Of a stretch of 61,491 nucleotides of DNA, positions 19,237 through 28,759 are shown in pieces. Within the stretch, counting starts at the first letter, position 1; each line of letters begins with the position of its first letter. Made by a program: the position numbers and the translations under genes. The notes below the pieces were generated by a model, which was given only the letters and a program-made list of their open reading frames with translations, was not told where the DNA came from and did not search any database. The stretch is taken from assembly GCF_001665685.1 (NCBI RefSeq), contig NZ_LZTB01000110.1, positions 1-61,491 of the forward strand, in the 5' to 3' direction. This DNA comes from Mycobacterium sp. 852013-50091_SCH5140682. GTDB lineage: Bacteria; Actinomycetota; Actinomycetes; Mycobacteriales; Mycobacteriaceae.

Positions 19237-19779
19237 ATGCGCAGGAGAATGCTGATGGCACTGGTGAGCGCGGCGGTCGGCGCCGGCGTCGCCCTCCCCG
19301 GTGTGGCTGCGGCCGACCCGCCGCCACCTCCGCCCCCGCCACCACTCAACCTCAACGCACTCACGTCGGTGAAGCCGTCGGACTTCGCGATGCAGAACGG
19401 CGAGTACTACGCATTCGCGGTGCCGGGCGATATCGCCTGCGCGATCAGCCGCAGGTCGGGCAACTACGGCTGCACGGGCCCGCTGCCCGCTGCTCCGGAC
19501 GGCGCGAACGCGGTCACGGGTGGGCAACAGGGTCCGCCCGCATTCCTCAACGACAACCGGCCGCTGTTCGGTTTCGACGGGCTGCCCAATCGACTGCTAC
19601 CCGGATCGCGCATCAGCTTCCGCAACGTGACGTGCGGGACCGACGGCACCGTGACGATGTGCAGCAACTCCTACGACGGGGCGGGGTTCGCCCTCACGCC
19701 CGGCGCCAGCTACATCCTCGGCGTCAACAACCCGCTGCTGCTCAACACGGGCGAGGGGCGCAGCCCCTTCGCCAACTAG
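19237..19779 (+). CDS. secreted protein with signal peptide and poly-proline start
   Basis: 180 residues. The signal peptide has Arg-rich residues and a hydrophobic core ending VAAADPPPPP, so the mature protein probably starts at the Asp-Pro run. The rest is a compact domain with four cysteines (CAIS, YGCTG, NVTCG, TMCSN) that could form two disulfides. No catalytic motif is recognised. A GTG three bases upstream is an alternative start. It resembles other small mycobacterial exported proteins; function unknown. Confidence 0.78.
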   Translation: MRRRMLMALVSAAVGAGVALPGVAAADPPPPPPPPPLNLNALTSVKPSDFAMQNGEYYAFAVPGDIACAISRRSGNYGCTGPLPAAPDGANAVTGGQQGPPAFLNDNRPLFGFDGLPNRLLPGSRISFRNVTCGTDGTVTMCSNSYDGAGFALTPGASYILGVNNPLLLNTGEGRSPFAN

Positions 19780-19915
19780 GCATCGGGCTCAGGTACTTAC
19801 CCGGAGGATAGCTAAACCTTTCCCCTCGGAAGAGAACTATGGCTTCCGGGCGATTACTGCCGCTCGCCATTTTCGGCACCATTTCTTCTCATCAGCCCAC
19901 GAGAGGAAATGCCAA

Positions 19916-20248
19916 ATGACCGATTCACATCGCAAACTGAGCAGCTTCAAGTACGCCGCCACGCTCGTCGGCGCCCTGGCCGTTGTCGCGTTGGCCCCGG
20001 CAACCGCCCACGCCCTCCCCGCCAACAACAACGAGGGCGGCGGTTGCCACTACACGGACCAAGACGGTTACGACATCCCGATCGACGAGGGCCAGGACGT
20101 TTTCGTCGACGGCAAGATCGTGAGCTGCCGCGGTGGATCGATCGTCGTCACCACCGCGCCCGCGAGTTCTGGCGGGAGCATCAAGCCGTCCAACCCGTCG
20201 AAGATCGCTGTCATCAGCGGCCTGCCGCGTGCGGCAGCAACCCGCTGA
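19916..20248 (+). CDS. small secreted protein
   Basis: 110 residues. A signal peptide (hydrophobic about residues 13-30, cleavage suggested after TAHA) is followed by an acidic mature part with two cysteines (GGCHY and VSCRG) that could pair. The ATG at 19916 is preceded by GAGAGGAAA. No family is recognised. The 136-base gap upstream contains no evident gene. Confidence 0.72.
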   Translation: MTDSHRKLSSFKYAATLVGALAVVALAPATAHALPANNNEGGGCHYTDQDGYDIPIDEGQDVFVDGKIVSCRGGSIVVTTAPASSGGSIKPSNPSKIAVISGLPRAAATR

Positions 20249-20407
20249 CAACCCTTACAGCAGTCGCGCCCCGGAGCTGGGCGCCGGTTTACGAACAATG
20301 TCCTCACCACCCGGCGCAAAACGTGAAGCGCTGGCTTCGCCCGAGTTCAGAATGTAACTGCCGGCTTTCCGGCGCCGGGCGAACGCGAATCCGACGTCGG
20401 CGAGTTT

Positions 20408-23400
20408 GTGCCCCCCACTTTTGACGATCACGAATCAGCCGACTCAGATGGGAGGACCATCGCCGATATGGCCGGAGAACGCGCGGACGGTACCAAACCC
20501 ACGGGTCAGAGCGGGATCGTTGGTGAGTTGATCGCCGCCGGGTTCCTGGATGCCGTCGAAGTCGGCCGAGGCGGCGCGGGGGTGGTCTATCGCTGCCACC
20601 AGACCTCACTCGCGCGCAGCGTCGCCATCAAGGTGCTGATGTCCGATCTCGACCAGGACAACCGGGAACGTTTTCTGCGTGAGGGTTTGGCCATGGGGAA
20701 GCTCTCCGGCCACCCGAACATCGAGAACATTCTTCAGGTCGGCATGACCGACAGTAACCGGCCCTACATCGTGATGCCGTATCACCAGGCGGGTTCCCTG
20801 GCGCAGCGACTACACCGCGTCGGCCGGATCGCGTGGCCTGACGCATTGCGTATCGGGGTGAAGTTGTGCGGGGCACTGGAAACCGCGCACCGCGCAGGCA
20901 CCTTGCACCGCGACATCAAGCCCGGGAACGTACTCGTCAACGACTACGGCGAACCACAGCTGAGCGACTTCGGCATCGCCCGAATCGTCGGTGGATACGA
21001 AACCGCGACGGGATTTTTCACCGGCACCATCGCCTTCACCGCACCTGAGGTACTGGCTGGAAGTCCGCCGACGGCCGTGTCCGACGTGTACTCACTCGGC
21101 GCCACGATTTACGCCTTGATCGCCGGCACTGCCGCGCATGAGCGCAAGGGCGACGAGGACCTCATTGCGCACTACCTGCGGATCAGTTCGACGCCCGTAC
21201 CGGACATGCGTCCTCAGGGGATCCCGGCCGACGTGTGTGCCGCCATCGAGAAGGCGATGTCGCTGGACCCGACGCAGCGGCACCCCTCGGCGGCGGACTT
21301 CGGCCGTGAAATGCAATTGGCACAGCGCCACAACGGCTTGATGGCGGATTCGATGGTGCTCAGTGAGACCAACGGTGAGCCGGAGCAGCCGCCGGCGACG
21401 GCAGCGATGCAGTTCGCGACATTCGGTGAGACCGATCTGTCTGATCCGTCGTCCCGCATACCGGACGGCTCCCAGACGCCTGCACCGCCGGCTTCGAATC
21501 TGCCAGGCTCGACCGGTCCGATCTCGTCCGGACCGATTTCGGCATTTCGGCCTCCGCCGCTGCCGCCGAGTCCCCCTGGACCGGTTCCGCCGAGCCCGCC
21601 TGGACCGGTCCCGCCCAGTCCGCGAGGGGCCGGACCGGATCCGGACGGAACGACGAAAGTCAGACCGACGGCGCGCAATCTCAGACCACTGCTGTTGGTC
21701 GCGGCAGCGGTACTCGTGGCGCTCGTATTGGTGGCAAGCGGTATCTACTTCATCGCATCGCGCGACAAGGGCAACGGCGGCGGCAGTGCCGGAAGCACGA
21801 GTAGCCCGGCAAGCGCCGGCCCACCGCCGGCTGAGGCCCAGGCCGGCTGGAAACCGATCACGAATGCGCGCGTCGCCCGCGAGGCGGTGGCCACGACGCA
21901 GGCCGACGGCACCATCTGGATTTTCGGTGGGCTGGGAAGCGACGGGCGGGTCAGCGGACGGCACGAAGGTTACGACCCCGCCATCGACAGCTGGAAGGGC
22001 GGCGACGATCTGCCCGTTCCGGTTCAGCATGCGATGTCGGTGACGTGGCAAGGGACCCCGGTCGTGCTCGGAGGCTGGCGAACCGAGGGCACCAACAGAG
22101 AGATTGCGACCGACAAAGTCTGGCGGGTGGTCAACAGTCGCTGGGTGGAGCTGCCGCCTCTGCTGCAGCCCCGCGCGGCGGGCGCAGCGGCCGTGATCGG
22201 GGACCGCCTTGTGGTCACCGGCGGCGTCGGTGCCAACGGCAGACTGCTGAACACCACCGAAATTTTCGACGGCACTTCGTGGAAGCTCGGCGCCGAAATA
22301 CCAACGCCGCGTGAGATGCTCGACGCGACGTCGGACGACAAGCTGGTTTATGCCGTCGGCGGAACCGACGGGGCCGTTGACCTACCGACGGTGGAGGCCT
22401 ATGACCCGGCCGCGGACACCTGGACCTCTCTGCCCGCACTTCCCCAGCCGCGCAGCGACCTCGGCGTCGCGATCGCCGACGCGCGCCTCGTGGCGGTCGG
22501 CGGCCTGTCCGCGGGGCAGGCCCTCAAGACCGTTTCGGTGATGGACCTCGCCACAAAGACGTGGGCCGGTTTGCCGGACATGAGCACACCGCGGCACGGC
22601 ATGGCTGTCGCCGCGGTCGAGAAATCGGTGTACGTGATAGGCGGGGCGACCGGATCCGGTGTCGCCGAAGTCACCTCGACGGCAGAGGCTCTCAAGCTTG
22701 CACCCCGCAAGCTGCAACCCGCATCTGCGTGGCGGCCGCTGCCCGACGCGCCGACCCCGAGGCTCATGATGGCGTGGACCGTTCTCGACGACAAGATCTG
22801 GATCGCCGGCGGCATGAGTCACGGAAATACCCTGCAGATAGTGCAGAGCTACGATCCGCAGACCGGAGCCTGGCAGGCACAGCCTCCGCTGCCGATCCCG
22901 CTCAATCACGCGACCGCGACGACGTACCGCGGCGAAGTGGTGGTCATCGGGGGTGCGGTCGACGAACTGGCGAACGCGTCGAACAAGGTCTACGCCTTAC
23001 GTGGCGGCGGCTGGGTCGAACTGCCCAGCCTCACCCACGCCAGGGCCGCCGCTGCCGCCGCGGTGGTGGGCGACAAGCTCGTGGTCGCCGGCGGACAGAA
23101 CGAGAAGCAGCTCGTGCCGCAGACCGAAGTCTTCGACGGTCAATCCTGGAAGGACGCCGCCGACCTGCCGACCCCGCGCGAACACCTGGCCGCGGTGTCG
23201 GACGGAACCTACGTGTACACGGTGGGTGGACGATTCCTGTCCGCCGACAAGAACTCCGCGGCATTCGAGCGGTTCGATCCGCGATCCGGGCAATGGACGA
23301 AGCTGGTCGACATGCCGACTCCGCGCGGCAGCTACGGCGCCACGTTCATCGATGGCCGGATCGTCGCGCTGGGCGGCGAGGAACCGACCCGGGTGCTGGG

Positions 23401-23578
23401 GACGGCAGAGATGTACGACATCGCCGAGGCGAAGTGGATCTCACTGCCACCGATGCCGACGGCACGGCACGGCGAGGTGGTCGCGACTGTCGGCGATACG
23501 GTGTACGCCATCGGCGGTGCGAATCGGCCGACGCATGAAGGCCCTGTCGCGACGGTGGAGGCCCTGGACTTCTCCTGA
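20408..23578 (+). CDS. transmembrane Ser/Thr protein kinase with Kelch-repeat ectodomain
   Basis: 1056 residues. The cytoplasmic Hanks-type kinase domain (about 48-310) is complete: GRGGAG loop, Lys75 in VAIK, HRDIKPGN with Asp169, DFG with Asp187, and an APE motif in TAPEV. Its sequence is closest in style to PknK catalytic domains. A Ser/Pro-rich juxtamembrane linker follows, then one transmembrane helix (about 424-447) and an outer domain of about 600 residues with repeated Kelch blades (VIGGxxx...W..LP..P.PR), enough for one or two beta-propellers. It would sense an extracellular ligand and phosphorylate Thr/Ser targets. GTG start; ATG 20468 is an alternative. It converges on an FHA-HTH gene, a plausible phospho-Thr reader. 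Confidence 0.9.
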   Translation: MPPTFDDHESADSDGRTIADMAGERADGTKPTGQSGIVGELIAAGFLDAVEVGRGGAGVVYRCHQTSLARSVAIKVLMSDLDQDNRERFLREGLAMGKLSGHPNIENILQVGMTDSNRPYIVMPYHQAGSLAQRLHRVGRIAWPDALRIGVKLCGALETAHRAGTLHRDIKPGNVLVNDYGEPQLSDFGIARIVGGYETATGFFTGTIAFTAPEVLAGSPPTAVSDVYSLGATIYALIAGTAAHERKGDEDLIAHYLRISSTPVPDMRPQGIPADVCAAIEKAMSLDPTQRHPSAADFGREMQLAQRHNGLMADSMVLSETNGEPEQPPATAAMQFATFGETDLSDPSSRIPDGSQTPAPPASNLPGSTGPISSGPISAFRPPPLPPSPPGPVPPSPPGPVPPSPRGAGPDPDGTTKVRPTARNLRPLLLVAAAVLVALVLVASGIYFIASRDKGNGGGSAGSTSSPASAGPPPAEAQAGWKPITNARVAREAVATTQADGTIWIFGGLGSDGRVSGRHEGYDPAIDSWKGGDDLPVPVQHAMSVTWQGTPVVLGGWRTEGTNREIATDKVWRVVNSRWVELPPLLQPRAAGAAAVIGDRLVVTGGVGANGRLLNTTEIFDGTSWKLGAEIPTPREMLDATSDDKLVYAVGGTDGAVDLPTVEAYDPAADTWTSLPALPQPRSDLGVAIADARLVAVGGLSAGQALKTVSVMDLATKTWAGLPDMSTPRHGMAVAAVEKSVYVIGGATGSGVAEVTSTAEALKLAPRKLQPASAWRPLPDAPTPRLMMAWTVLDDKIWIAGGMSHGNTLQIVQSYDPQTGAWQAQPPLPIPLNHATATTYRGEVVVIGGAVDELANASNKVYALRGGGWVELPSLTHARAAAAAAVVGDKLVVAGGQNEKQLVPQTEVFDGQSWKDAADLPTPREHLAAVSDGTYVYTVGGRFLSADKNSAAFERFDPRSGQWTKLVDMPTPRGSYGATFIDGRIVALGGEEPTRVLGTAEMYDIAEAKWISLPPMPTARHGEVVATVGDTVYAIGGANRPTHEGPVATVEALDFS

Positions 23579-23622
23579 CGCGTCATCGAATCTGCTTGCC
23601 GCACCGACCTTTTCCTGGCGAT

Positions 23623-24249
23623 TCAGTCCGCGTCGGTACCGCTGTCGCGCAGCATGGCGAGGGTGACCGCACCACGCCGGATGGCCTCGTTGGCGAGCCG
23701 GACCCGGCGCTCGCCCTCCGCGGGTATGCCGAATTTGTCGTACAGGTTTTGCAGATGCTGTTTGATGGCGGCCTCGGTGACGAAGAGCTCCTGAGCCATC
23801 TGCCGAACCGACACCGCCTCGGGAAACGGGTCGCCGGACACCAGCGGACGACACAGCACGATCAGAACCTCGAGTTCACGCCGGGTGAGGCGCGGAGGGG
23901 GCGCAGACGGGGCGACAGAAACCGTTTCCTCAGCAGTCGTCGTGTGGTCGGCGTCCTTAACCTGCCAGAAGACCAACCGTGACTTGCCAATCCGCAACTC
24001 GTCTCCGGAACGCAGGACCCGTTCGGCAGAGATCTTTTCTCCGTTGAGGTACGTGCCGTTGCGACTGCCCACGTCGCGTATCGACCAGGCAAACCCGAGA
24101 TTTTCCAACACGGCGTGGATTCGCGAGACGGTCGAATCGTGATCGAGCGACACGACATTGGTCGAGGACTTGCCGACGGTCACCCGCTCGCCGCCCAGTG
24201 AGATCAGCTCCCGTCCTGATGGTCTCCAGATTTCCAGGTGGGAAGGCAT
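23623..24249 (-). CDS. FHA domain-HTH (LuxR-like) transcriptional regulator
   Basis: 208 residues. The N-terminal forkhead-associated domain (about 20-95) has the phospho-Thr-binding pattern GKSSTN, SRIHAVLE, and GSRNGTYLNG. After a Pro-rich linker comes a LuxR/GerE-like HTH (about 119-190: LTRRELEVL, then MAQELFVTEAAIKQHL). It would bind DNA when docked to a phosphorylated partner. Its ATG lies 9 bases after the aminotransferase stop, so it is probably the last gene of the DAHP synthase/CreE-like operon and a pathway regulator. The kinase gene next to it is a candidate upstream partner. No conventional receiver domain is present. Confidence 0.88.
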   Translation of the reverse strand: MPSHLEIWRPSGRELISLGGERVTVGKSSTNVVSLDHDSTVSRIHAVLENLGFAWSIRDVGSRNGTYLNGEKISAERVLRSGDELRIGKSRLVFWQVKDADHTTTAEETVSVAPSAPPPRLTRRELEVLIVLCRPLVSGDPFPEAVSVRQMAQELFVTEAAIKQHLQNLYDKFGIPAEGERRVRLANEAIRRGAVTLAMLRDSGTDAD

Positions 24250-24258
24250 ATCGACAGC

Positions 24259-25377
24259 TTATTGAATTGGGCCCGTCCGCACCGGCGAGTCATCAGCGTC
24301 GGTGCCCACGAGCCGCATCCAGCCGAAGACATCCGAAGCCTCGCCGTGGTGGATGTCGAACATGGCCGCACGCAGGCGCGCCGTGACGGGACCCGCGCCG
24401 CCGTCCCCCACCGGCCAATCCCGGCGAGCCGTCGCCACGTGCCCGACCGGGACGATCGCGCGGGCGGTGCCACACGCAAATGTCTCGGTGATGCGCCCGT
24501 CTCGGCAGCCTCGCTCCCACTCGTCGAGCGTGATCGGCTCCTGCGAGACCGGGTATCCGAGCTTTTCCGCCAACCGCAGGATCGAATCTCGGGTGATGCC
24601 CGCCAACAGGGTCCCACTCAATGCGGGTGTGCGCAGGCGCGGCCCATCGGCCCTCGACTCCACGAAGAACAGGTTGCAACCGCCCGCTTCCTCGATATAG
24701 CGACGCTCGCGGGCGTCCAGCCACACGACCTCGTCGCAGTCATTGGCCGCGGCCTGCCGCTGGGCGATAAAGGCACCGCCATAGTTGCCGCCACACTTGG
24801 CCGCGCCGGTACCGCCTGGCGCAGCACGGATGTACTCGGGCGCGGCCCACAACCGCATCGGCTTCGGCTCCACGGACGCGGGCCGCGCCGGGGTCGCGAT
24901 CACCGCGAACAGGTACTCGTCGGCAGGGCGCAGGCCCAGGCCCGTCTCGGCCGCAATCATGAACGGCCGCAAGTACAAGCTGTGTCCGCGAGTGCGTGGC
25001 ACCCAGCCACCGTCGACGCGCAGCAGCGCTTCCAGCGCGGGGATGAAGTGCTCCTCGGGCAGCGTGGGCATGCTCAGCCGAAGCGCCGACCTGTTGAACC
25101 GGCGGGCATGGTCGGCGGGCCGGAACAGGGCCCGCTGACCGTTCGGACGCCAGAACGCCTTCATGCCTTCGAAAATCGTCTGGCCGTAGTGCAACGCCAT
25201 GGTGGCCGGGTGTAGTGACATCGCGGTAAGCGGACCGACGTTGGCGTCGCGCCAGCCCACCTCGGCGGACCACCGCATCGTCACCATGTGATCGGTGAAG
25301 ACGTCACCGAAACCGGGCGTCGCGAGAAGTTCTTCGCGACGCCCGGCTGGAATCGGTTGTGAAGCACCATTATTCAT
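24259..25377 (-). CDS. class IV PLP aminotransferase (IlvE-like), probable pathway aminotransferase
   Basis: 372 residues, full length. PLP Lys lies in GAAKCGGNYGG (about residue 191), and EAGGCNLFFV and SGTLLAGITRDS are the fold-type IV substrate and phosphate-binding segments of branched-chain aminotransferases. The ATG overlaps the end of the lyase gene by eight bases, showing translational coupling inside the cluster. I infer it converts 4-aminophenylpyruvate to p-aminophenylalanine, or transaminates another pathway keto acid. A housekeeping IlvE role is possible but unlikely in this position. Confidence 0.82.
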   Translation of the reverse strand: MNNGASQPIPAGRREELLATPGFGDVFTDHMVTMRWSAEVGWRDANVGPLTAMSLHPATMALHYGQTIFEGMKAFWRPNGQRALFRPADHARRFNRSALRLSMPTLPEEHFIPALEALLRVDGGWVPRTRGHSLYLRPFMIAAETGLGLRPADEYLFAVIATPARPASVEPKPMRLWAAPEYIRAAPGGTGAAKCGGNYGGAFIAQRQAAANDCDEVVWLDARERRYIEEAGGCNLFFVESRADGPRLRTPALSGTLLAGITRDSILRLAEKLGYPVSQEPITLDEWERGCRDGRITETFACGTARAIVPVGHVATARRDWPVGDGGAGPVTARLRAAMFDIHHGEASDVFGWMRLVGTDADDSPVRTGPIQ

Positions 25378-26773
25378 GTGAACTCTCCTTGATGACCGAT
25401 GCGAAACGCAGTAATGCCCGGTCGACCAGTGGACCGGAAATCCCGGTGTAGCCGGACGGATCGAACAGCCCCGGGACATCAGGGCAGTCCACGCCCTCTC
25501 GTTGCAGGGCGACGGCAAGCAGGTCGGCGACATCGGCACCGTCGCGCTCAGCGGCCGCGGTGACCTCGGCCAGCAGGCGTTTGGCGGGGCCTTTGCCCAG
25601 TAGCGGCGCCAGCACCGCGTTGACGCGTTCGGTGACGATGGCGCCGCGGGTCAACTGCAGGTTCGCGGCCATCGCCTCGGGTGAGACCTCAAGCGTCTCG
25701 GCGAGGCGGGCGGCGTTGGCGGCCGCACCGGCACCGATGCGCAGACACTCCCGCAGCGGTTGCCATTCGGCATGCCAGCCACCCGAGGAGCGCTCGTCGT
25801 CGACGGCCATGGAGCCGAACAGCACGAGGCCGATCGGGGGCAGCTGACGAGCGGCGGTCGCGACGAGTGTCGCGAAGACGGGGTTGCGTTTCTGGGGCAT
25901 CGCCGAGGACGCTCCCTGGCCGGGCACGCGCTCCTCGGCGACCTCCCCGATCTCGGTCCGGCTGAGCACGAGGACGTCGGCGGCCAGCTTGCCGAGCGCG
26001 CCTGTGGTAACCATCAGGCTTGCGGCGACGTCGGCCAGCGGCGTGCGGATTCCATGCCAGGGCAGGATCGGCTCGACGAGCCCGAGCCGGTCGGCCACCA
26101 ATGCCGGCAAACGCAGCGTCGCGCTCACCGCTTCGCTCGCCCAGGTCGAATCGAGCGCGTACTGGTGGTACGCCGCAAGCGTTCCCGCCGCGCCGCCCAT
26201 CGACACCGGCAGCCCCGCACGTGCCCGGCGCACCCGCGCCACGGCGTCGAGCACCAGATGCAGCCAGGTGGCCGCTTTCAACCCGAAAGTGACCGGCACG
26301 GCGTGCTGGGTCAGGGTGCGCCCGGCCATCGGGGTGTCCCGATGCCGCTTGACGTGCCCGGCCAGGCTGTCGGCGCACGCCAGCAGGTCGTCGGCGATCC
26401 GGTCTAGCGCCGCCGCGCACAGCAGGGCCAGCGCCGTGTCGAGAATGTCCTGGCTGGTGCTGCCGCGGTGCACGTATTCGGCCGCGGACGCGTCGACCGT
26501 CCGGACTACGGCGGTGAGTTGCTCGACGAATGCCACGACGGGGTTGGCCGTCGCGCGCACTCCGGCAGCCAGCGCTGCGAGGTCGATGGATGCGGGCACG
26601 GCGGCGGCCCTGATCGCCACCGCCGCGCCCGCGGGAATCACGCCCAATTCGGCCTGCGCCTCGGCCAGCGCGACCTCGGTTGCGAGCATGGCTCGAAGCA
26701 ACGCGTTGTCGTCGACCAGCTCGGCCGCTCCCGTCGCTGCCCAGGCAGGCGCCAGAATGCCGTGGTCTGTCAT
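25370..26773 (-). CDS. aspartase/fumarase-superfamily lyase, CreD-like (probable nitrosuccinate lyase)
   Basis: 467 residues. It has the superfamily signature in the form GASSAMPQKRNP (about residues 289-300, with the catalytic Ser loop), TSQDILDTAL and GRTLTQHAVPVTFG, the pattern of the 3-carboxymuconate cycloisomerase-like branch. CreD of cremeomycin biosynthesis belongs to this branch and releases nitrous acid from nitrosuccinate, leaving fumarate. The direct four-base overlap with a CreE-like FAD gene is the arrangement seen for that pair. Sequence alone would also allow a PcaB-type cycloisomerase or another argininosuccinate-lyase relative. No protocatechuate genes are nearby. Confidence 0.72.
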   Translation of the reverse strand: MTDHGILAPAWAATGAAELVDDNALLRAMLATEVALAEAQAELGVIPAGAAVAIRAAAVPASIDLAALAAGVRATANPVVAFVEQLTAVVRTVDASAAEYVHRGSTSQDILDTALALLCAAALDRIADDLLACADSLAGHVKRHRDTPMAGRTLTQHAVPVTFGLKAATWLHLVLDAVARVRRARAGLPVSMGGAAGTLAAYHQYALDSTWASEAVSATLRLPALVADRLGLVEPILPWHGIRTPLADVAASLMVTTGALGKLAADVLVLSRTEIGEVAEERVPGQGASSAMPQKRNPVFATLVATAARQLPPIGLVLFGSMAVDDERSSGGWHAEWQPLRECLRIGAGAAANAARLAETLEVSPEAMAANLQLTRGAIVTERVNAVLAPLLGKGPAKRLLAEVTAAAERDGADVADLLAVALQREGVDCPDVPGLFDPSGYTGISGPLVDRALLRFASVIKESSHE

Positions 26774-28746
26774 GCCGATCTCTCCATGACCCGCTCCGTC
26801 GCGGCGCGTAGGCCGGCGCGGGCGATGGCATCCGCGTCGCCGAGGATCACGGAGTTGACGCCGGGACGGATGCCCGCTGCGGTCACCCAGTGCACCGACT
26901 CGGTCGGCACCCCGAAGGCGAACCGCCGCGGGTGCGGGCGATCCGCGGCGTCGAGCAGCCGGTAGGGCCTGCGGGTGACGGCGACACCGCCTGCGACCCA
27001 GTGCCCACCGCCGCGAATCGGCATGCGGTACGGCTGGCACTCGCCCCGGTCGAGCAGTGTCCGCAGCAGCGGGTCGCTCGTGCGGTGCAGGTCGGTTTCC
27101 GGCAAGCGCGCCTCGATCAGCGTCGCGGCCGCCACGGCGAGGTCCGGGCAGGCCCCGGAATATGCGATGAAGCGCCCGTCTGAGCAGTCCACGCGCAGAT
27201 CCGGGCCGAGCACCTCGAGCACCCCGGCATCCATCAGGGCGGCGAACTGCTCAATGCGTTCAGCGGGCGGCCCGATCGACAGGAACGCGTTCAACGGCAT
27301 GTACCAGCGCTGCAGTTCGTCCCGATACGAATCACCGGACAGGCCACCGTGATCGACGAGCAACCGGATCTCGTTGCGGAGGTCCCGTAGGACATCCAGG
27401 GCAGCCTTGCGGGGGCCGGCCACGTTCCCCTTCCCGGCCTCTCTGACTTCGATGTCCAGATACGACCGCAGCCAGCTGCGGAACCGGTGCGTCGACGAGA
27501 TGTCGTCGTCGGTGTACGGTGACGCGATATTGCGCCAGTCCCAAGCACTTTCGGCTTCGATGCCGAACTTCGCGAGAACGTCCCGCTGGCCGTCGCTCTC
27601 CTCGACGGCCAGCGGGTCACCGAAGCGGGGCACCGTCGCTGGCTGTGCCGTCGCGAACAGGGCGGTGAATTCGTCGGCATCGCACGCGCATTGACGCTCC
27701 CGCACCAGTGTCGCGTAGTAGACGGTGCGGACTTCCCGGTCGATCAGCGGCCAGATGTCCCGACGGAAGTCCGCAGGCGCTCCGGCGTCGGCGCGGGCCC
27801 GCAGCCCTTCGATCACCTCGGCGGTCAGGTACCGGGGAGTATGCCGCCCGGACGAGCCCTTCTGGTTCCTGCCGCGGGCGTGGAACGGCACACCGCGCCG
27901 AGATCCCACGATCAGGCGCGGTTCCCGTCCGGAGGGTACGTAAGTCATGGTGGCTGAGCTGTTTTCGGATCCGCGTACGAAGGTGCCGCCGCGGCCGATG
28001 GTGAACAGCGCCATATAGTCGAAGAAATTGAGGCCCAAACCGCGCAAGATGACCGCCTCGCCCGCCGGTACGGTGGCCAGCGCCACGTCGGCCGGGTTGC
28101 TGGGCGCGATGTACCGCAGGTGATGCCGGTCGGCGAACTGACTCAGGACGGTTTCGGCCTCGCCGAGTTGATGCGGCATGTGCCCGAGTGCGAGCACCAC
28201 GGACTGCAGATCGCCGATGGTCTCCCCGGTGCTCAATACGACTTCCTGCAAGCCATTCGGGGTGTCCCGAACGTCGACCGCGCTCGCCTGGTGCGACGTG
28301 AAGCTGACAGCAGGCGGTGCCGTCCAGATGATGCGGTCGCGCACCCATTGCAGGTAGCTCCCGTAGAACGCGCGCGACGGATAGTCGTCCGGACCGAGCG
28401 TAAGCGCTTCGGCGCGAACCCCTTCCGGTACGTTCGGGCTGCCGACCAAGGCGATCGACCGGGCCCACTCGTAGAGGCTCGGCCCGGCCACGGCCGGGCC
28501 CTCGCAGTCGACGGTGTCGTCGACGAACATGGTCACCTGGCAGGCGACCGTGTTCATCAACAACACCCGGTCCTGCGTGCTGCGCCACACCTGGCCGCCG
28601 TCGAAGACATGCGGGTCGATCAGGTGGATGACGAGTTCCTGCCCGGGCGCGAGAAGCGAATCAGCGTTGGCGCACAGGCGTTCGGCGACCGACAGGCCGC
28701 GCGGCCCGAGCCCGATGATCGCCAGCTGCAGCTGCTCAGTGAACAC
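26770..28746 (-). CDS. FAD/NAD(P)-binding monooxygenase, CreE-like (probable nitrosuccinate synthase)
   Basis: 658 residues. The N-terminal FAD motif GLGPRGLSVAERL and a second nucleotide region (VVLALGHMPHQ, about 180) fit the PF13454 family, which contains CreE/FzmM enzymes that oxidise L-aspartate in steps to nitrosuccinate. The length also fits. The start is GTG 13 bases after the DAHP synthase stop, and its end overlaps the lyase start (ATGA). With the lyase it would supply nitrous acid for N-N bond formation. Identification as aspartate N-oxygenase rests on family plus the CreD-like partner. Other PF13454 proteins have unknown functions. Confidence 0.7.
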   Translation of the reverse strand: MFTEQLQLAIIGLGPRGLSVAERLCANADSLLAPGQELVIHLIDPHVFDGGQVWRSTQDRVLLMNTVACQVTMFVDDTVDCEGPAVAGPSLYEWARSIALVGSPNVPEGVRAEALTLGPDDYPSRAFYGSYLQWVRDRIIWTAPPAVSFTSHQASAVDVRDTPNGLQEVVLSTGETIGDLQSVVLALGHMPHQLGEAETVLSQFADRHHLRYIAPSNPADVALATVPAGEAVILRGLGLNFFDYMALFTIGRGGTFVRGSENSSATMTYVPSGREPRLIVGSRRGVPFHARGRNQKGSSGRHTPRYLTAEVIEGLRARADAGAPADFRRDIWPLIDREVRTVYYATLVRERQCACDADEFTALFATAQPATVPRFGDPLAVEESDGQRDVLAKFGIEAESAWDWRNIASPYTDDDISSTHRFRSWLRSYLDIEVREAGKGNVAGPRKAALDVLRDLRNEIRLLVDHGGLSGDSYRDELQRWYMPLNAFLSIGPPAERIEQFAALMDAGVLEVLGPDLRVDCSDGRFIAYSGACPDLAVAAATLIEARLPETDLHRTSDPLLRTLLDRGECQPYRMPIRGGGHWVAGGVAVTRRPYRLLDAADRPHPRRFAFGVPTESVHWVTAAGIRPGVNSVILGDADAIARAGLRAATERVMERSA

Positions 28747-28759
28747 CTTTTGCCCCGAT

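Noticed and set aside
24259..25377. Housekeeping branched-chain aminotransferase IlvE
   Set aside because: It overlaps the lyase gene and lies in the biosynthetic operon. A genome-wide check for another ilvE would settle it.
25370..26773. Adenylosuccinate lyase (purB) for purine synthesis
   Set aside because: The motifs fit the cycloisomerase-like branch better, and the gene is coupled to an FAD oxygenase and an aminotransferase rather than to purine genes.
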